Notes: a model not told the origin generated them from the letters alone. A stretch of DNA of 64,000 nt from Microvirga sp. VF16 (GCF_016864375.1 NZ_CP069357.1:496001-560000); one strand, 5' to 3'. Positions 1 to 9,360 are shown, numbered from the stretch's first letter. Made by a program: numbers and translations.

Positions 1-643
1 CATTGCCTTTGTCTGACCTTTCACCCTCTGCAACAATCTGAAGCATCTCATCGGGAAGCGGCCTCTGAAGTTTCAGGGCCTCTTCTGTCGGTGCGTTGAG
101 CCAGATATCGTATTCCTCAGGCGTGGTCAGGATAACCGGCATGGCCTTTGGATGAATCGGTCCCACCACGCCATTTGGTTCCGATGTTAGAAATGAATAG
201 AGCAGGTGTTCACCTTCAACAGGATCAGCCTTCGTTCCACGCACGCCGGTCCATGGCCGCCAGATGCCAGCAAACGCGGCAAGCGGGCGCTCTTCATTGA
301 GGGCAAACCAAATGGGTTTCTTTCTCGGCTTGGTGTCGGCGTACTCTGGAAATGAAGTCAATGGCACGATGGCGCGGTACTGCGGCTTCAGCCAAGCACG
401 CCAGAACGGCGAGCCCACATTGCGCACGTTCGTCACCGGATGGTTCCCGACCCTCGGCGGAGGGGGAAAGCCCCAGCGCATCTGGATCAGCTCGCGCTCG
501 CCTTCATGGTTTCTGATGACCGGCGCCATCTGGTCCGGGAAGATCGCCGGCAGCGGCGGGACGTTGCCCGCGCTGTCTCGCGTGACATCGAACGCCTTTC
601 GCATCGCGGCCTGTGTCGCATAGGTGCTATAGAGATTGCACAC
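1..643 (-). CDS. SRAP-domain (YedK/HMCES-like) abasic-site protein, 3' end cut by window
   Basis: Reverse-strand translation from a GTG at 643 begins M-C-N-L-Y-S, the diagnostic SRAP N-terminus in which Cys2 becomes the catalytic nucleophile after Met removal. It continues with the family signature around MAPVIRNHEGERELIQMRWG and PEYADTKPRKKPIW. In this family Cys2 forms a thiazolidine crosslink with abasic sites in single-stranded DNA, shielding them during replication. A GGAGGG Shine-Dalgarno lies nine bases before the GTG, which supports this start. The frame stays open to base 1, so about 214 residues are visible and only the C-terminus is missing. It is divergent from the helicase gene next to it. 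Confidence 0.9.
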   Translation of the reverse strand, partial: MCNLYSTYATQAAMRKAFDVTRDSAGNVPPLPAIFPDQMAPVIRNHEGERELIQMRWGFPPPPRVGNHPVTNVRNVGSPFWRAWLKPQYRAIVPLTSFPEYADTKPRKKPIWFALNEERPLAAFAGIWRPWTGVRGTKADPVEGEHLLYSFLTSEPNGVVGPIHPKAMPVILTTPEEYDIWLNAPTEEALKLQRPLPDEMLQIVAEGERSDKGN

Positions 644-894
644 GGGTGGAACCCTCCGTCTCGGCATTCCGAGTTTCATCCCAAACGAGCGTGTCACCCG
701 CAAACCTGACAATGTTGGATGCTTCGCGCAACCTATCAGGGTATATTCCTCGCAATCGGCAGGCAGCGCTTTGATTTGCGAATCATGGCGCAAGATTGGC
801 CCGTCTCCTCGTTCGCAATTCCCCTCATTTCTCGATCCGTTGACCGATGCCGCCTCATTCGCATTCTCCTGAAACTCTGCCCCAATCCACCGCC

Positions 895-3729
895 ATGAAC
901 CTCTCCCGGCGGATTGGTGACAAGCAGGCCGAGCCCTACCAGGCCAGGATCTCCGCGTCGGTCCGAGAGGCTATTCGGCGTGGACGCTCGGGCGCGGTCC
1001 TTGCACCAACCGGCAGCGGCAAGAGCCTCCTGGCGGCTGGAGCGGCCGAAGACGCCGTCGACGTAGGCAAGCCCATCCTGGTCCTCCATCCCGACGTTAG
1101 CCTGCTGCGCCAGAACTATGCCCAGTTCCAGAGCGTTTCGGCAGTGAGAGGGGCGCAGACTGCGTTCTATGTCGCCAAGAACGAGATCATCGGTGAAGGG
1201 CCGATGGTTCGGAACTCACTCGACGCGGATGTGATCCCCGCCACGAACATGTCCCTCGTCAACAAGCTCGATGACGAGGAATTCCTGCGCTCATTGGACC
1301 GCTTCGGCAAAAGGGGAGGGGTGGTCCTCATCGACGAGGGCCATAAGGCTGCGGCGGACGAGCTCGCAAAGGTCCTCTCCCGTGTCGCTCATGCCGGCGG
1401 CTCCGGCATTGTTCTGACTGCCACACCGTTCCGGACCGACGGCAAAGACCCGCTGGATGCTTTCGGCGCCAGCATCGAGCACGACCTGATCGATGTTGCG
1501 ACCTATGACGAGGTCCTGGCGACCGGCCGCACGGTTCCCACCAGGTTCGACATCGCCACGGGAGAGTTTGAAGCCCACCTGGGTACCGACGCCGTCCGTC
1601 TCATTGAAAGCGCCTTCCTCGCGCTTCTGGCGGAGAACAAATCGGTTGACCAAGCCTCCCAGCAGGCGTTCTCCCGTTTCTTCAAGGAAGGCGCGAGCGA
1701 AGGCGACAAGGCCATTGCCGCTCTCATTGTGGCGGCCGTTGCCCGGATCTGGGCCAAGCGTGCGGCCAGCGCCACCCTGGCGATGATCCACTGCGACAGC
1801 GTTGAGTTTGCCAAAGAGCTCTCCGGGTATCTGGCTCAAGAAATCCTCCCTCCCGGTCACGAACGGGAAGGTGAGAAACCCCGCGTGGCCTTTGTCGTGG
1901 CCGGCGAAATCCGGGTCTGGCGCAACGGCGCCGAGCAGGGGCTGAAGGAGGGCGAGCCGGTCGGCCGCAAGATCAAGCGCGACGATCTCCTGGATGCGGC
2001 CCGTGCCGGCGGCTTCGACATCCTGGTCAACGTCAATGCTCTGGGTGTCGGGACCGACGTTCCCCAGACGGACCTCAATATCCTGGCCTGCCAAGAGCGC
2101 TCCATCGGCCCGGTGAAACAGATCAGCGGGCGAGGGGAGCGAGCTCACAAGGCTTCTGGCAAGACGCATCAGGTCTTTGTTGACGTTGGCAACTCGATCC
2201 TGCGGATTTTCAGCGATATCGACGCCATGCGCCGGAACGATCCGGAGCGTTGCCGCCGCCAAGTCCGCGGGCTGGCCGCCCCGATCCGGGAGCAGTTCGA
2301 GGCATGGTTCGACAAGGATCCCAGCCTTCGCGAGCAGATCGAGGAGCGCCAGCGTCAGATCCGCCTCCGGATGGGCGAAGGGGACAGTGAGCAGTACGAC
2401 GATCCGCTCGACCCGACCATGGAGATCGGCGACGAGGACACCCTCCCGGTGCCGAAGCCCTTTGCGGCCGGTCTTATGGCGACCGGAATGCGCAGGTACG
2501 ATTCCGAGACAAAGAAGTTCTCCAGCCGTGTGGCACTGTTCTGCGATCTCAAGGAATTTGGCCTCTATGACGAGGAGGCCGCCCCAGATCTCCCTCGCTG
2601 GCTGGTTGCCACGCACGACGAACGGACAGGGGCACAGCAGGCCTTCCTCTGCAGGACCCAGGATGTCGCCCGAAAGTACGTGGCCTTTGTTGGCATCCGG
2701 CACGACGGCGACTACGAGAGTGCTAGCCCTACCGACAAACAGCGCAAGTTCCTCATAAGCCTTCAACAGGCGCGGCCTCTCGCCTTCCCGTGGCTCACTG
2801 AATTCGCGGCTCCAGCCAATGCGACCCAGATGTCAGCCGCCATCGATCTCCTGAAGGACAAGGCGGGACTCCTGGCCAGGTTACTCAACGTCGCTGCCGT
2901 TCGGTTGGTCGAGCGGGCTACCGGAACTCACAGCCTGCGGCCCGATCTTCGCTCGGTTGTTCTGGATCGCCCAAACCAGCTCACCCCACAAAGGCGAGAT
3001 CTCCTCGCCGCCTATTGCCGGCTGCGCCAGCGGTTTGCCGACCTCTTCCCCTATGCATTTGGAGGAAAACCGACGGCGTTCTCCGTCACGACTTTCGACC
3101 CGAGCGTGTTGCCGGAAATCAAGGCGATCGTGGCGAACACGAACGTCCGTTTCTTCATCATTGATAATCCGGAGAAGGAAGAGCAGCTCCGCCCGAGCCT
3201 CGCCGAGGGCCTGATTAAGTCCTCCATCGTCGCAGTGGGCCCGAAAGGGCCCAGCGAACAGTGGATCCGCCAGAAGGCAGGGTTCGGCCGCCATGACGAT
3301 GCGGCCCGGGCACGGGAACAGGGTTTCCGCGAATACCTCACCGCTCTCGCCGACGGTCCCATGGGGAAGGACCAGACACTGACGATCACCCTTGCAAGGA
3401 CCGAGTATCTCGAGATCGCCGCTGCAAAGCCCGGGAAGGAACTCGTCCGGGCGATGCCGTCGGCGGTGATGAACCTGTTGCTGCTCCTCGGGGAGGAAGG
3501 TGGAGTCCCGCTGGCAGGAGAGCAGGTAGAGCTCATTCAGGATGCGATTGGCAAGAACCGGACCGACATAGCGGTCCCGTTCTCATTGCCACGGCTTTGT
3601 GCCCGGTACGCCCAACGGCAAGTGCCGGCGCAGAAGAAAGTTCTGAAGGATCTGGAGAAGGCGGCAACGTTCAAGAAGAACCGGGATGCATACTTGCGCT
3701 CCCAGAAGCTGTCCTCCCTGGCTTCGTAA
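895..3729 (+). CDS. Large SF2 DEAD/DEAH-type helicase-like ATPase
   Basis: From the ATG at 895 this encodes 944 residues; an upstream in-frame ATG at 847 would add 16. Visible motifs in order are Walker A APTGSGKS (near residue 40), the DEAH-box variant LIDEGHKAA (near 145), motif III-like LTATPFRTDG, and a motif VI-like QISGRGERAHK near residue 410. That is the two-RecA core of an SF2 translocase such as the type III restriction/UvrB-like group. The following ~500 residues match nothing I recognise and may carry DNA- or partner-binding domains. The motif VI spacing is slightly unusual. It is read in the same direction as the secreted-protein gene 8 bases downstream. A DNA repair or defence role is possible but unproven. 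Confidence 0.82.
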   Translation: MNLSRRIGDKQAEPYQARISASVREAIRRGRSGAVLAPTGSGKSLLAAGAAEDAVDVGKPILVLHPDVSLLRQNYAQFQSVSAVRGAQTAFYVAKNEIIGEGPMVRNSLDADVIPATNMSLVNKLDDEEFLRSLDRFGKRGGVVLIDEGHKAAADELAKVLSRVAHAGGSGIVLTATPFRTDGKDPLDAFGASIEHDLIDVATYDEVLATGRTVPTRFDIATGEFEAHLGTDAVRLIESAFLALLAENKSVDQASQQAFSRFFKEGASEGDKAIAALIVAAVARIWAKRAASATLAMIHCDSVEFAKELSGYLAQEILPPGHEREGEKPRVAFVVAGEIRVWRNGAEQGLKEGEPVGRKIKRDDLLDAARAGGFDILVNVNALGVGTDVPQTDLNILACQERSIGPVKQISGRGERAHKASGKTHQVFVDVGNSILRIFSDIDAMRRNDPERCRRQVRGLAAPIREQFEAWFDKDPSLREQIEERQRQIRLRMGEGDSEQYDDPLDPTMEIGDEDTLPVPKPFAAGLMATGMRRYDSETKKFSSRVALFCDLKEFGLYDEEAAPDLPRWLVATHDERTGAQQAFLCRTQDVARKYVAFVGIRHDGDYESASPTDKQRKFLISLQQARPLAFPWLTEFAAPANATQMSAAIDLLKDKAGLLARLLNVAAVRLVERATGTHSLRPDLRSVVLDRPNQLTPQRRDLLAAYCRLRQRFADLFPYAFGGKPTAFSVTTFDPSVLPEIKAIVANTNVRFFIIDNPEKEEQLRPSLAEGLIKSSIVAVGPKGPSEQWIRQKAGFGRHDDAARAREQGFREYLTALADGPMGKDQTLTITLARTEYLEIAAAKPGKELVRAMPSAVMNLLLLLGEEGGVPLAGEQVELIQDAIGKNRTDIAVPFSLPRLCARYAQRQVPAQKKVLKDLEKAATFKKNRDAYLRSQKLSSLAS

Positions 3730-3737
3730 CAGCCAAC

Positions 3738-4448
3738 ATGCTTCAAATCGCGATGGAAAATCCAGTGGCCGCAACGAGATGCACACATGGCAAGATTGGA
3801 GCCCGCTTCCGCAGGCGGATCGCACTGACGCTACTGTGCTTTTCGATGACGGCAGGGGCTGCATCTGCCCAAACCAAAAGAACTCTCTCTGCCAGTGAGC
3901 TCGAAACGGCTCGACTTGGCATCTATTTGAGACTCGCGGTAGAGCGCTGCGGGTACAACCTCCGGTACAATCCGATCAAGGCGGTCTACCCTGGTTCCTC
4001 GCTCTGGGATGTAGTGAGTCCGGAGACGAAGAAGCTTCTGACGGATATCACAATGCAGGAGATGTCCAAGTTTGTGGCGGCTGCCCGACCAAGTGCATGT
4101 TCGGCTGCCTGGGACGACTATGGGCCACAGAAACGTAAGGGCCTCTGGGCCCTTGTGGCGGCTGACGAACCTGAACCTCCGGGGAGGCACCGCTCTCTCC
4201 CCAGCCAATACAGCTTCATCGTCTGCAAGGATTTGAAAGACTTACAGACCTACTTGGGTCTGGCGAACGACAAAGCAGCCCTGGTCGATTACCTTGAGCG
4301 CAGTTACAAGAATGGCTCCTGCGAGAGAATTGCCGCTGGGACTGAGATCTCGATCGATAAGCGCCTGGATGGCGGCAAGCATCGTTATGCATGCTACCGC
4401 GTTCCCAATCATCGCCAATGTGTTTGGGGGCCGGATCTCTTTCGCTAA
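3738..4448 (+). CDS. Secreted protein of unknown function
   Basis: About 236 residues from the ATG at 3738; the longer open frame would run back into the helicase gene and is rejected. The N-terminus has a basic stretch (FRRR) followed by a hydrophobic segment and an A-S-A-Q cleavage-like site, indicating Sec export. The mature part has several cysteines (near CGYN, SACSAAW, IVCKD, GSCERI, YACYR, QCVW), compatible with disulfides in the periplasm. It begins 8 bases after the helicase stop. No family recognised. Confidence 0.6.
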   Translation: MLQIAMENPVAATRCTHGKIGARFRRRIALTLLCFSMTAGAASAQTKRTLSASELETARLGIYLRLAVERCGYNLRYNPIKAVYPGSSLWDVVSPETKKLLTDITMQEMSKFVAAARPSACSAAWDDYGPQKRKGLWALVAADEPEPPGRHRSLPSQYSFIVCKDLKDLQTYLGLANDKAALVDYLERSYKNGSCERIAAGTEISIDKRLDGGKHRYACYRVPNHRQCVWGPDLFR

Positions 4449-4484
4449 CGGCAAAGAATGGTGAACCAAAAGGAGCCAGCCGCG

Positions 4485-4874
4485 ATGAAGTGCCTGCGCA
4501 TCTATGCCACCCCGGATGGCGAGTCGCATTTCGACGAAGTCGAACTGCCGACGACAAAGAGGCAGGTGCATTCCGATGCCGTGCCGTTCGACGTTACGGG
4601 CAGCTATCCGGCGTCCCGCGTCCGCATCACCCACATCCCAGCGGGCATGCGCGAGGTTGCTTGGCATACGGTACCAGAGCCGGTGCTGACGATCAGGCTG
4701 GATGGTTCGGTGGAATACGAGACGAGCGACGGAGAGGTGCGCCACGTTCAGGCGGGGAGCTTCGTGTTAGTGGAGGACACACACGGCAAGGGCCATCTCT
4801 CACGCCATTCCCCAGAGGCGCAGACGGTCATCTGGGTGTCACTACCGAACGGACTCCCTTTACCTCCCGCATAG
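4485..4874 (+). CDS. Small cupin-fold protein
   Basis: 129 residues from the ATG at 4485, which has AAGGAG nine bases upstream; an in-frame ATG at 4458 is less well supported. The centre reads as a single cupin barrel: an IPAGMREVAWHT segment, then GSVEYETSDGEV and VQAGSFVLVEDTHGKGH with spaced His residues that could bind a metal. Small cupins bind or isomerise small ligands; no substrate can be assigned. Confidence 0.6.
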   Translation: MKCLRIYATPDGESHFDEVELPTTKRQVHSDAVPFDVTGSYPASRVRITHIPAGMREVAWHTVPEPVLTIRLDGSVEYETSDGEVRHVQAGSFVLVEDTHGKGHLSRHSPEAQTVIWVSLPNGLPLPPA

Positions 4875-5077
4875 TCCGTCCGGGCACGCTGTAAGCGCCG
4901 CGACCGAAAAAGCCCCAGCCGAGAGGGTAAGGGCTCTCAGCCAGGGCCAACTCCAAGCATTGGGGGCTATGGAGATTGTTCGGGCAGATACGCAACGCGC
5001 CCGGTATCTGCATATTCGAACGGTCAAGCTTAACATTTGGTGCACAGGCCAGACGCTTGGCCCGTGCCTTGGCCTTC

Positions 5078-5350
5078 TCAGGAGAGGTGCTGAGCGAAGT
5101 GCTTGTTCATCTCGAACATGCTGACCTTGTCCTTGCCGCCGAATACGGCCTGAAGCTTTGGATCTGCCAAGATCTCCCGCTTGTTCGCGGGGTTCTGCAG
5201 GTTGTTGGCTTTGATGTACTCCCAGACCTTGCTCACCACTTCGGTGCGCGGGAGCGGGGCCGAGCCGACAACGGCCGCCAGTTCGTTCGACGGCTGCAGC
5301 GGCTTCGCCAGGGCGGGATTGGGCTTCTTGGCTGCTTTGGCTACGGTCAT
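5078..5350 (-). CDS. SWIB/MDM2-domain protein
   Basis: 90 residues from an ATG at 5350 preceded by AGGAG. After a basic Ala/Lys/Pro leader (MTVAKAAKKPNP) the rest is a SWIB domain: SAPLPRTEVVSKVWEYIKAN, then LQNPANKREILADPKLQAVF and the Met/Phe-rich end. SWIB domains are found in eukaryotic chromatin remodellers, chlamydial topoisomerase and many stand-alone alphaproteobacterial proteins thought to associate with DNA. The longer upstream frame lacks a ribosome site and is rejected. Confidence 0.88.
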   Translation of the reverse strand: MTVAKAAKKPNPALAKPLQPSNELAAVVGSAPLPRTEVVSKVWEYIKANNLQNPANKREILADPKLQAVFGGKDKVSMFEMNKHFAQHLS

Positions 5351-5491
5351 TGTAAAACTCCTAAACTGTGCCTCGCAGGCATCTGCAGCGGCAAAGGGGC
5401 AGGACCATGGCCAGCAAGGGCTGAACACTTCCTTAATCCCGCTCTGATGATTCAAATGTCTAATGAAGGTTTCAATTAGAACGCCTGATCG

Positions 5492-5761
5492 TCACCAGCC
5501 ACGTCGTTTGCCTTGTGGCTTTGCCATCATCTGCCGCATCGCTTCCTCTGCCCGCGCTCTGGCTTCAGCATTGTTACTGAGGTTGCGGACTTCCGATGAC
5601 TCCTCCTGTTGATCAATGCCGTTCTTGCGTGAGCGCCATTGCTTCGCCTGGGCGGCGGTCGCAGCAGCATTGGCCAGCTTCTCCAGTCGATCCAGCTGCG
5701 GCGTACTGGGTTTAGCACTGGTTTCAGGTTGCTCATCCTCTTGCTTGGGGCGCTTTTCCAT
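5492..5761 (-). CDS. Small charged protein, unknown
   Basis: 89 residues, strongly polar, with an acidic Glu/Gln/Pro N-terminus, an Ala-rich middle (KLANAAATAAQAK) and an Arg/Gln-rich C-terminus, likely partly disordered or helical. No family recognised. It is read in the same direction as the SWIB gene, about 140 bases upstream of it. Confidence 0.4.
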   Translation of the reverse strand: MEKRPKQEDEQPETSAKPSTPQLDRLEKLANAAATAAQAKQWRSRKNGIDQQEESSEVRNLSNNAEARARAEEAMRQMMAKPQGKRRGW

Positions 5762-5833
5762 CTGCTCGCTTCCTTAGGCTCGACGCCACTAGCTATGCTA
5801 TGGGGTTACGTGTTTCATTTCACGAGGAATAGG

Positions 5834-5848
5834 TTAACTCCGTCTTAA
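5834..5848. promoter_or_regulatory. CtrA-binding box (TTAA-N7-TTAA)
   Basis: TTAA (5834-5837), seven bases, then TTAA (5845-5848), followed by CC. This is the full consensus for the alphaproteobacterial cell-cycle regulator CtrA. It lies 24 bases before the gene at 5872 and between divergent genes, so it could control either. Confidence 0.55.
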
Positions 5849-5871
5849 CCATAAAGGTCCGACGTAAGCCG

Positions 5872-6213
5872 ATGCGAAAGATCCATCACGGCTTTATAGC
5901 GATCGTCATCCTCGCGGGCCCGGCCGGTCTCATTCTTGCCCATGAGAAGCTCACTCGAACGCCTGCCCAGGAGGTCTTTGAATCGTTCGATCCGCCGCCG
6001 ATCCTGCGGCAAACCTACACTCAGTGTGCCGAGGCTCCGAAGCAGCAGCGGTCAATCCAGTGCGACCAGTATGTGAGCTTCTTCGAAGACTGCGCCGCTC
6101 GGAAGAACGAGTGCGGCCCACAATCCGTCTACGAGGTCCTCACGAAACTGATACTCTCAGCGCCTCCCAAGCGACCAAAACCCGACAAAGCTGTTAGCCC
6201 GACTGACGTCTAA
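5872..6213 (+). CDS. Exported or membrane-anchored small protein, unknown
   Basis: 113 residues. A short basic start (MRKIHHG) is followed by a hydrophobic segment (FIAIVILAGPAGLILAHE), consistent with a signal sequence or single anchor. The rest has four cysteines and a Pro/Lys-rich tail. It starts 24 bases after the CtrA box. Family not recognised. Confidence 0.5.
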   Translation: MRKIHHGFIAIVILAGPAGLILAHEKLTRTPAQEVFESFDPPPILRQTYTQCAEAPKQQRSIQCDQYVSFFEDCAARKNECGPQSVYEVLTKLILSAPPKRPKPDKAVSPTDV

Positions 6214-6264
6214 CCCAGCATCTACAGACAATCCCGTTTCGATGGTGCATACGAGACTATTCAA

Positions 6265-6531
6265 ATGACCTATTCCCGCGAAACCACCGCAATCGCTGAA
6301 ATCACCGGACAATCGGTCAACACATGGTCTGAGGAATGGCAGCGCGAGTGCGAAGCTCGCGCCGTCCTGAAGATGTCGAAGGCAGAGCGGGATGCCTTCT
6401 TCAACGGCACGAAAGATGAAAACGGAAAAACCATAGAGCGCGGAATCATTTTCCTTCGGGGAGAAATGGCTGCCGAAGATTTGAGCTCGCTCATGCAACA
6501 GCTAATGGATGCCCGAGCATCCAGGCGCTAG
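6265..6531 (+). CDS. Small helical protein, unknown
   Basis: 88 residues, rich in charged helical segments (EEWQRECEARAVLKMSKAER, then IFLRGEMAAEDLSSLMQQL). It is followed by an intrinsic terminator at 6603, so it probably ends the unit started at 5872. No domain recognised. Confidence 0.5.
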   Translation: MTYSRETTAIAEITGQSVNTWSEEWQRECEARAVLKMSKAERDAFFNGTKDENGKTIERGIIFLRGEMAAEDLSSLMQQLMDARASRR

Positions 6532-6602
6532 ATGTCGACATCCGCATAGGATAGTCATACTTCGGCAAAGTGCTTCTTCAGAGGTCAGATCAGCCTGTGT
6601 CA

Positions 6603-6622
6603 CCCGTTAAGACGGGCTTTTT
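6603..6622 (+). terminator. Intrinsic terminator
   Basis: CCCGT, loop TAAG, ACGGG, C, then five T. It closes the 5872-6531 unit. Confidence 0.6.
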
Positions 6623-6697
6623 CGCACTGAGATCAAGCCTCGTGTTATGAACTCTAGCCAATCGGTTGATTGACCTGTTCGATTCGAGGAATACCCT

Positions 6698-7186
6698 ATG
6701 CGCCGCCGTCCCTCAGCCCGACTGCTCGTGCTCGACCCGACTGGAAGAGTGCTGTTGTTTCGCTTCTCCTACCAGCGAGGGGCTTTGGTAGGTCAATCCT
6801 ACTGGGCCACACCAGGCGGCGGCCTCGAAGAAGGGGAAACGTTTGAGCAGGCGGCCATCCGGGAACTCAGAGAAGAGACCGGCCTCCACGTTGACGCCAT
6901 GGGGCCTGAAGTGGAGAGCCGCGAGTTCGTCCTGCAGCTACCAGACGGCGAACATGTGATGGCGCACGAACGGTTCTTTGTGGTTCAGACTGAGCATACA
7001 GACCTGTCTCGGAACGGGTGGACATCCGAAGAGCATGAGGTCATGGCAGACCATCGCTGGTGGTCTATATCGGAATTGGCTCAAACGTCTGAAACGATCT
7101 GGCCGGACAATCTACCTGACATCCTGAGCAGGATTGAGGTGCCTGCGCCTGCGGGTCGGACTGTCTCATCCAATCGCGTTCCGTAA
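6698..7186 (+). CDS. Nudix hydrolase
   Basis: 162 residues with a complete Nudix box (G-x5-E-x7-REUxEExGU) at about residues 43-66, readable as GGLEEGETFEQAAIRELREE then TGL. The Glu residues bind the divalent cation used to hydrolyse nucleoside-diphosphate-X substrates. The substrate cannot be told from the box; it could be nucleotide sanitation or an alarmone/cap-like target. The ATG follows a GAGGAA-type ribosome site. Confidence 0.9.
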   Translation: MRRRPSARLLVLDPTGRVLLFRFSYQRGALVGQSYWATPGGGLEEGETFEQAAIRELREETGLHVDAMGPEVESREFVLQLPDGEHVMAHERFFVVQTEHTDLSRNGWTSEEHEVMADHRWWSISELAQTSETIWPDNLPDILSRIEVPAPAGRTVSSNRVP

Positions 7187-7263
7187 AGCGTCTTCTCGGA
7201 AATTGCGTTGATGTTCTGATATGACTCTCTGCGGTTAGTTGGCCTGTCACAGAACTCTTTTCC

Positions 7264-7470
7264 ATGAGTGGCGTAACAATAATTCTTTTTGTCCTCGGAA
7301 CAGCCTTGGTGCTTGTGCAGGTCATCCTCGACGACGCTATCATTCGAAACGTCTGCCAAAGGGAAGGTAAAAGCTACTCCCCCCTTTGGTTGTTCAGTCC
7401 CTACTGGCAGTCTCGGATCTTCCAGCCGGAGTGGTGGCAAGAAGCTCGGGCAGTTGGTCCTATACCCTAA
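7264..7470 (+). CDS. Small membrane protein, unknown
   Basis: 68 residues with one N-terminal transmembrane segment (VTIILFVLGTALVLVQVIL) and a cytoplasmic or periplasmic Trp/Pro-rich tail (SPYWQSRIFQPEWW). No family recognised. A tiny hydrophobic frame follows two bases after its stop. Confidence 0.4.
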   Translation: MSGVTIILFVLGTALVLVQVILDDAIIRNVCQREGKSYSPLWLFSPYWQSRIFQPEWWQEARAVGPIP

Positions 7471-7472
7471 GG

Positions 7473-7547
7473 ATGGTGATCTTCAGTGCCTTCGTGGGAT
7501 GTCTGGCAGTGACGTTTCTCACCGTGCTAATGATCCGGTCCGCTTAG
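7473..7547 (+). CDS. Possible 24-residue membrane peptide
   Basis: ATG at 7473, two bases after the previous stop. The predicted peptide is nearly all hydrophobic (VIFSAFVGCLAVTFLTVLMI), a single membrane span. The close spacing suggests coupling to the upstream small membrane protein, but at this length chance is a real alternative. Confidence 0.25.
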   Translation: MVIFSAFVGCLAVTFLTVLMIRSA

Positions 7548-7613
7548 CCCAGCAGGCCTAAGCTGCTCATTCCATGAAGGGAATTCTGCGAAATTGCGGC
7601 TTCACCGTGTAAG

Positions 7614-7898
7614 CTACACATTGTTCAAGAAAGCCCAGATTGTTCGACCGTACTCGCGCAAGGAGTATCCCCTCGTCCGCAACGCGAACACGGCCCCATA
7701 ATACGCGCCGGCCAGGAAACCGATAATCGCGAATATGGGACCTATAACAAATCCGTACCAAGCCACTTCGTCGACGCCGAACACGCCTTCCAGGATTCCG
7801 CCGATGACGATGAGACCAGGAAAGCTGAGAACAAAAGCTATCCCGGAGCATATTAGTGCGCCGAGAACAGCAAAGCAGGCGGCTTTCAGAAGCAACAT
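7614..7898 (-). CDS. Small multi-span membrane protein, unknown
   Basis: 94 residues with two to three hydrophobic spans (ACFAVLGALICSGIAFVLSF; LIVIGGILEGVFG; VIGPIFAIIGFLAGAYYG) and a basic C-terminal tail. No family recognised. The following 300 bases, 7899-8203, hold no gene I can support and form the upstream region of the APH-like kinase. Confidence 0.5.
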   Translation of the reverse strand: MLLLKAACFAVLGALICSGIAFVLSFPGLIVIGGILEGVFGVDEVAWYGFVIGPIFAIIGFLAGAYYGAVFALRTRGYSLREYGRTIWAFLNNV

Positions 7899-8203
7899 AG
7901 ATGAGGTGGCCGGTTCAACGGTCCATTATTGTACCGTCCTACCTAACAAGGCCACTCGGGTTCCGTAAATGGCCTTCTACGGCAAAAAACCGCGTACTTT
8001 CAGAGCTGAGGCGGACTGAGGGCGTATTCCTGCAGGAAGTTGAGACAGACTCAAAAAATAAGCTCAATCTTTGCAGCTGCTTGGTGGAAAGGCTTTGGCA
8101 TCCTTTGTTAGAGACTAGACTATACACTGGACGATTAAGCAGGCGCAGATCCCGTGCCTGTACCCTTCCTGTAGGAGCGAGGTTGGTCAGAGACGCGGGC
8201 AGC

Positions 8204-9100
8204 ATGATGCACGACGATCAGGTTCATATGAATGCGAATACCGTTCGCGGGATGATCATTGATCAATTCCCGGAGTATCGCCATGAACGAATTAAGCAGC
8301 TCAACACAATCGGCACTGTCAATGCTATCTTCAGGATTGGGTCAAGTGTGGCGGCAAGGTTCCCATTGCGCGCAATGAATCCGGTCGAATGCGCTGAGAT
8401 GCTTCGCAAGGAAGCGGCAGCTATGACCGAGTTCGCGAAGCATTCTCCGGTTGCGACTCCTCAACCGTTAGGACTTGGTCAACCCAGCACGTTCTATCCG
8501 ATGCCTTGGGCGGTGCAGAGTTGGATAGAAGGCGAGATTGCTACGCCAAACGGACTTGCGACGTCCACGGCATTTGCCCTCGACATCGCCGACCTGATCG
8601 CGACGTTGCGAGCAGCGGACACTCATGGTCGCCGCTTCGCCGGACAGGGGAGGGGTGGTAACCTTCCCAATCACGATGCCTGGATGGAAGTCTGCTTCAG
8701 GAACAGCGACGGCCTCCTGGACGTTGCTCGCCTGCGCCGCATGTGGGCTCGGCTGCGGGAGCTACCGCCATCCGGGCCGGCCGTCATGAGCCATCGGGAT
8801 CTCATTCCAGCAAACCTTCTCGTGCACGACGGGCGTCTCGTGGGTGTGCTCGATGCGGGCGGCTTCGGGCCGGCCGATCCGGCGTTGGATCTTGTGGCGG
8901 CCTGGCATCTTCTTGACCGCGACCGAAGGGAGATTGTACGGCGTCATCTCGGATCGGACGAAGTCGAGTGGAAGCGCGGCGCAGCATGGGCGTTCCAGCA
9001 GGCGATGGGACTGGTCTGGTACTACGAGCGCACCAATCCGAGGATGAGTGCCCTTGGTCGAAACACGCTCGCCCGCCTGCTCGACGATCTTGAGGCCTGA
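8204..9100 (+). CDS. Aminoglycoside phosphotransferase (APH)/choline-kinase-fold protein
   Basis: 298 residues from the first of two adjacent ATGs at 8204. The longer frame back to 7901 has no kinase features and is rejected. The C-terminal half has the catalytic loop SHRDLIPANLLV (H-x-D-x4-N) and the metal-binding LDAGGFGPADP, in the order typical of APH and related small-molecule kinases; the N-terminal lobe has RFPLRAMNP and EAAAMTEF. These enzymes transfer phosphate to antibiotics or metabolites. Many relatives are not resistance enzymes, so resistance should not be assumed. It stands alone. Confidence 0.85.
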   Translation: MMHDDQVHMNANTVRGMIIDQFPEYRHERIKQLNTIGTVNAIFRIGSSVAARFPLRAMNPVECAEMLRKEAAAMTEFAKHSPVATPQPLGLGQPSTFYPMPWAVQSWIEGEIATPNGLATSTAFALDIADLIATLRAADTHGRRFAGQGRGGNLPNHDAWMEVCFRNSDGLLDVARLRRMWARLRELPPSGPAVMSHRDLIPANLLVHDGRLVGVLDAGGFGPADPALDLVAAWHLLDRDRREIVRRHLGSDEVEWKRGAAWAFQQAMGLVWYYERTNPRMSALGRNTLARLLDDLEA

Positions 9101-9165
9101 ACGGAACCTACCCAGCCACAGAGTGTCGGAACTACCTCAAAGCCGCAGAATATGCGCCCGACGCT

Positions 9166-9279
9166 TCAGGTAAGGGCGTAGTAAACAACACCTCCTGCGA
9201 TCGCCAATCCCGCAAAGAAAAATGGAAACCACCGCGGGAAGGCTCTGTCGTGGCCATCGAAGCTCATGCTGGTCTCCAT
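9166..9279 (-). CDS. Possible small single-span membrane protein
   Basis: About 37 residues from an ATG at 9279, with one hydrophobic segment (FPFFFAGLAIAGGVVYYAL) at the C-terminus. The start is uncertain because upstream in-frame starts exist. Weak support from length alone. Confidence 0.3.
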   Translation of the reverse strand: METSMSFDGHDRAFPRWFPFFFAGLAIAGGVVYYALT

Positions 9280-9360
9280 AGAGCAGGAATCCATACCTCT
9301 GCCTGAGAACCAATCGTGCGTTTTCGAGAAGGTTAGTCGGAGGACTTGCCCGGCCACAGA

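Noticed and set aside
1291..2766. 491-codon open frame on the minus strand
   Set aside because: It lies entirely inside the helicase gene, has no domain features, and is a shadow of G+C-rich coding sequence.
8204..9100. Antibiotic resistance by the APH-like protein
   Set aside because: Motifs show the kinase fold only; nothing in sequence or context indicates an antibiotic substrate.
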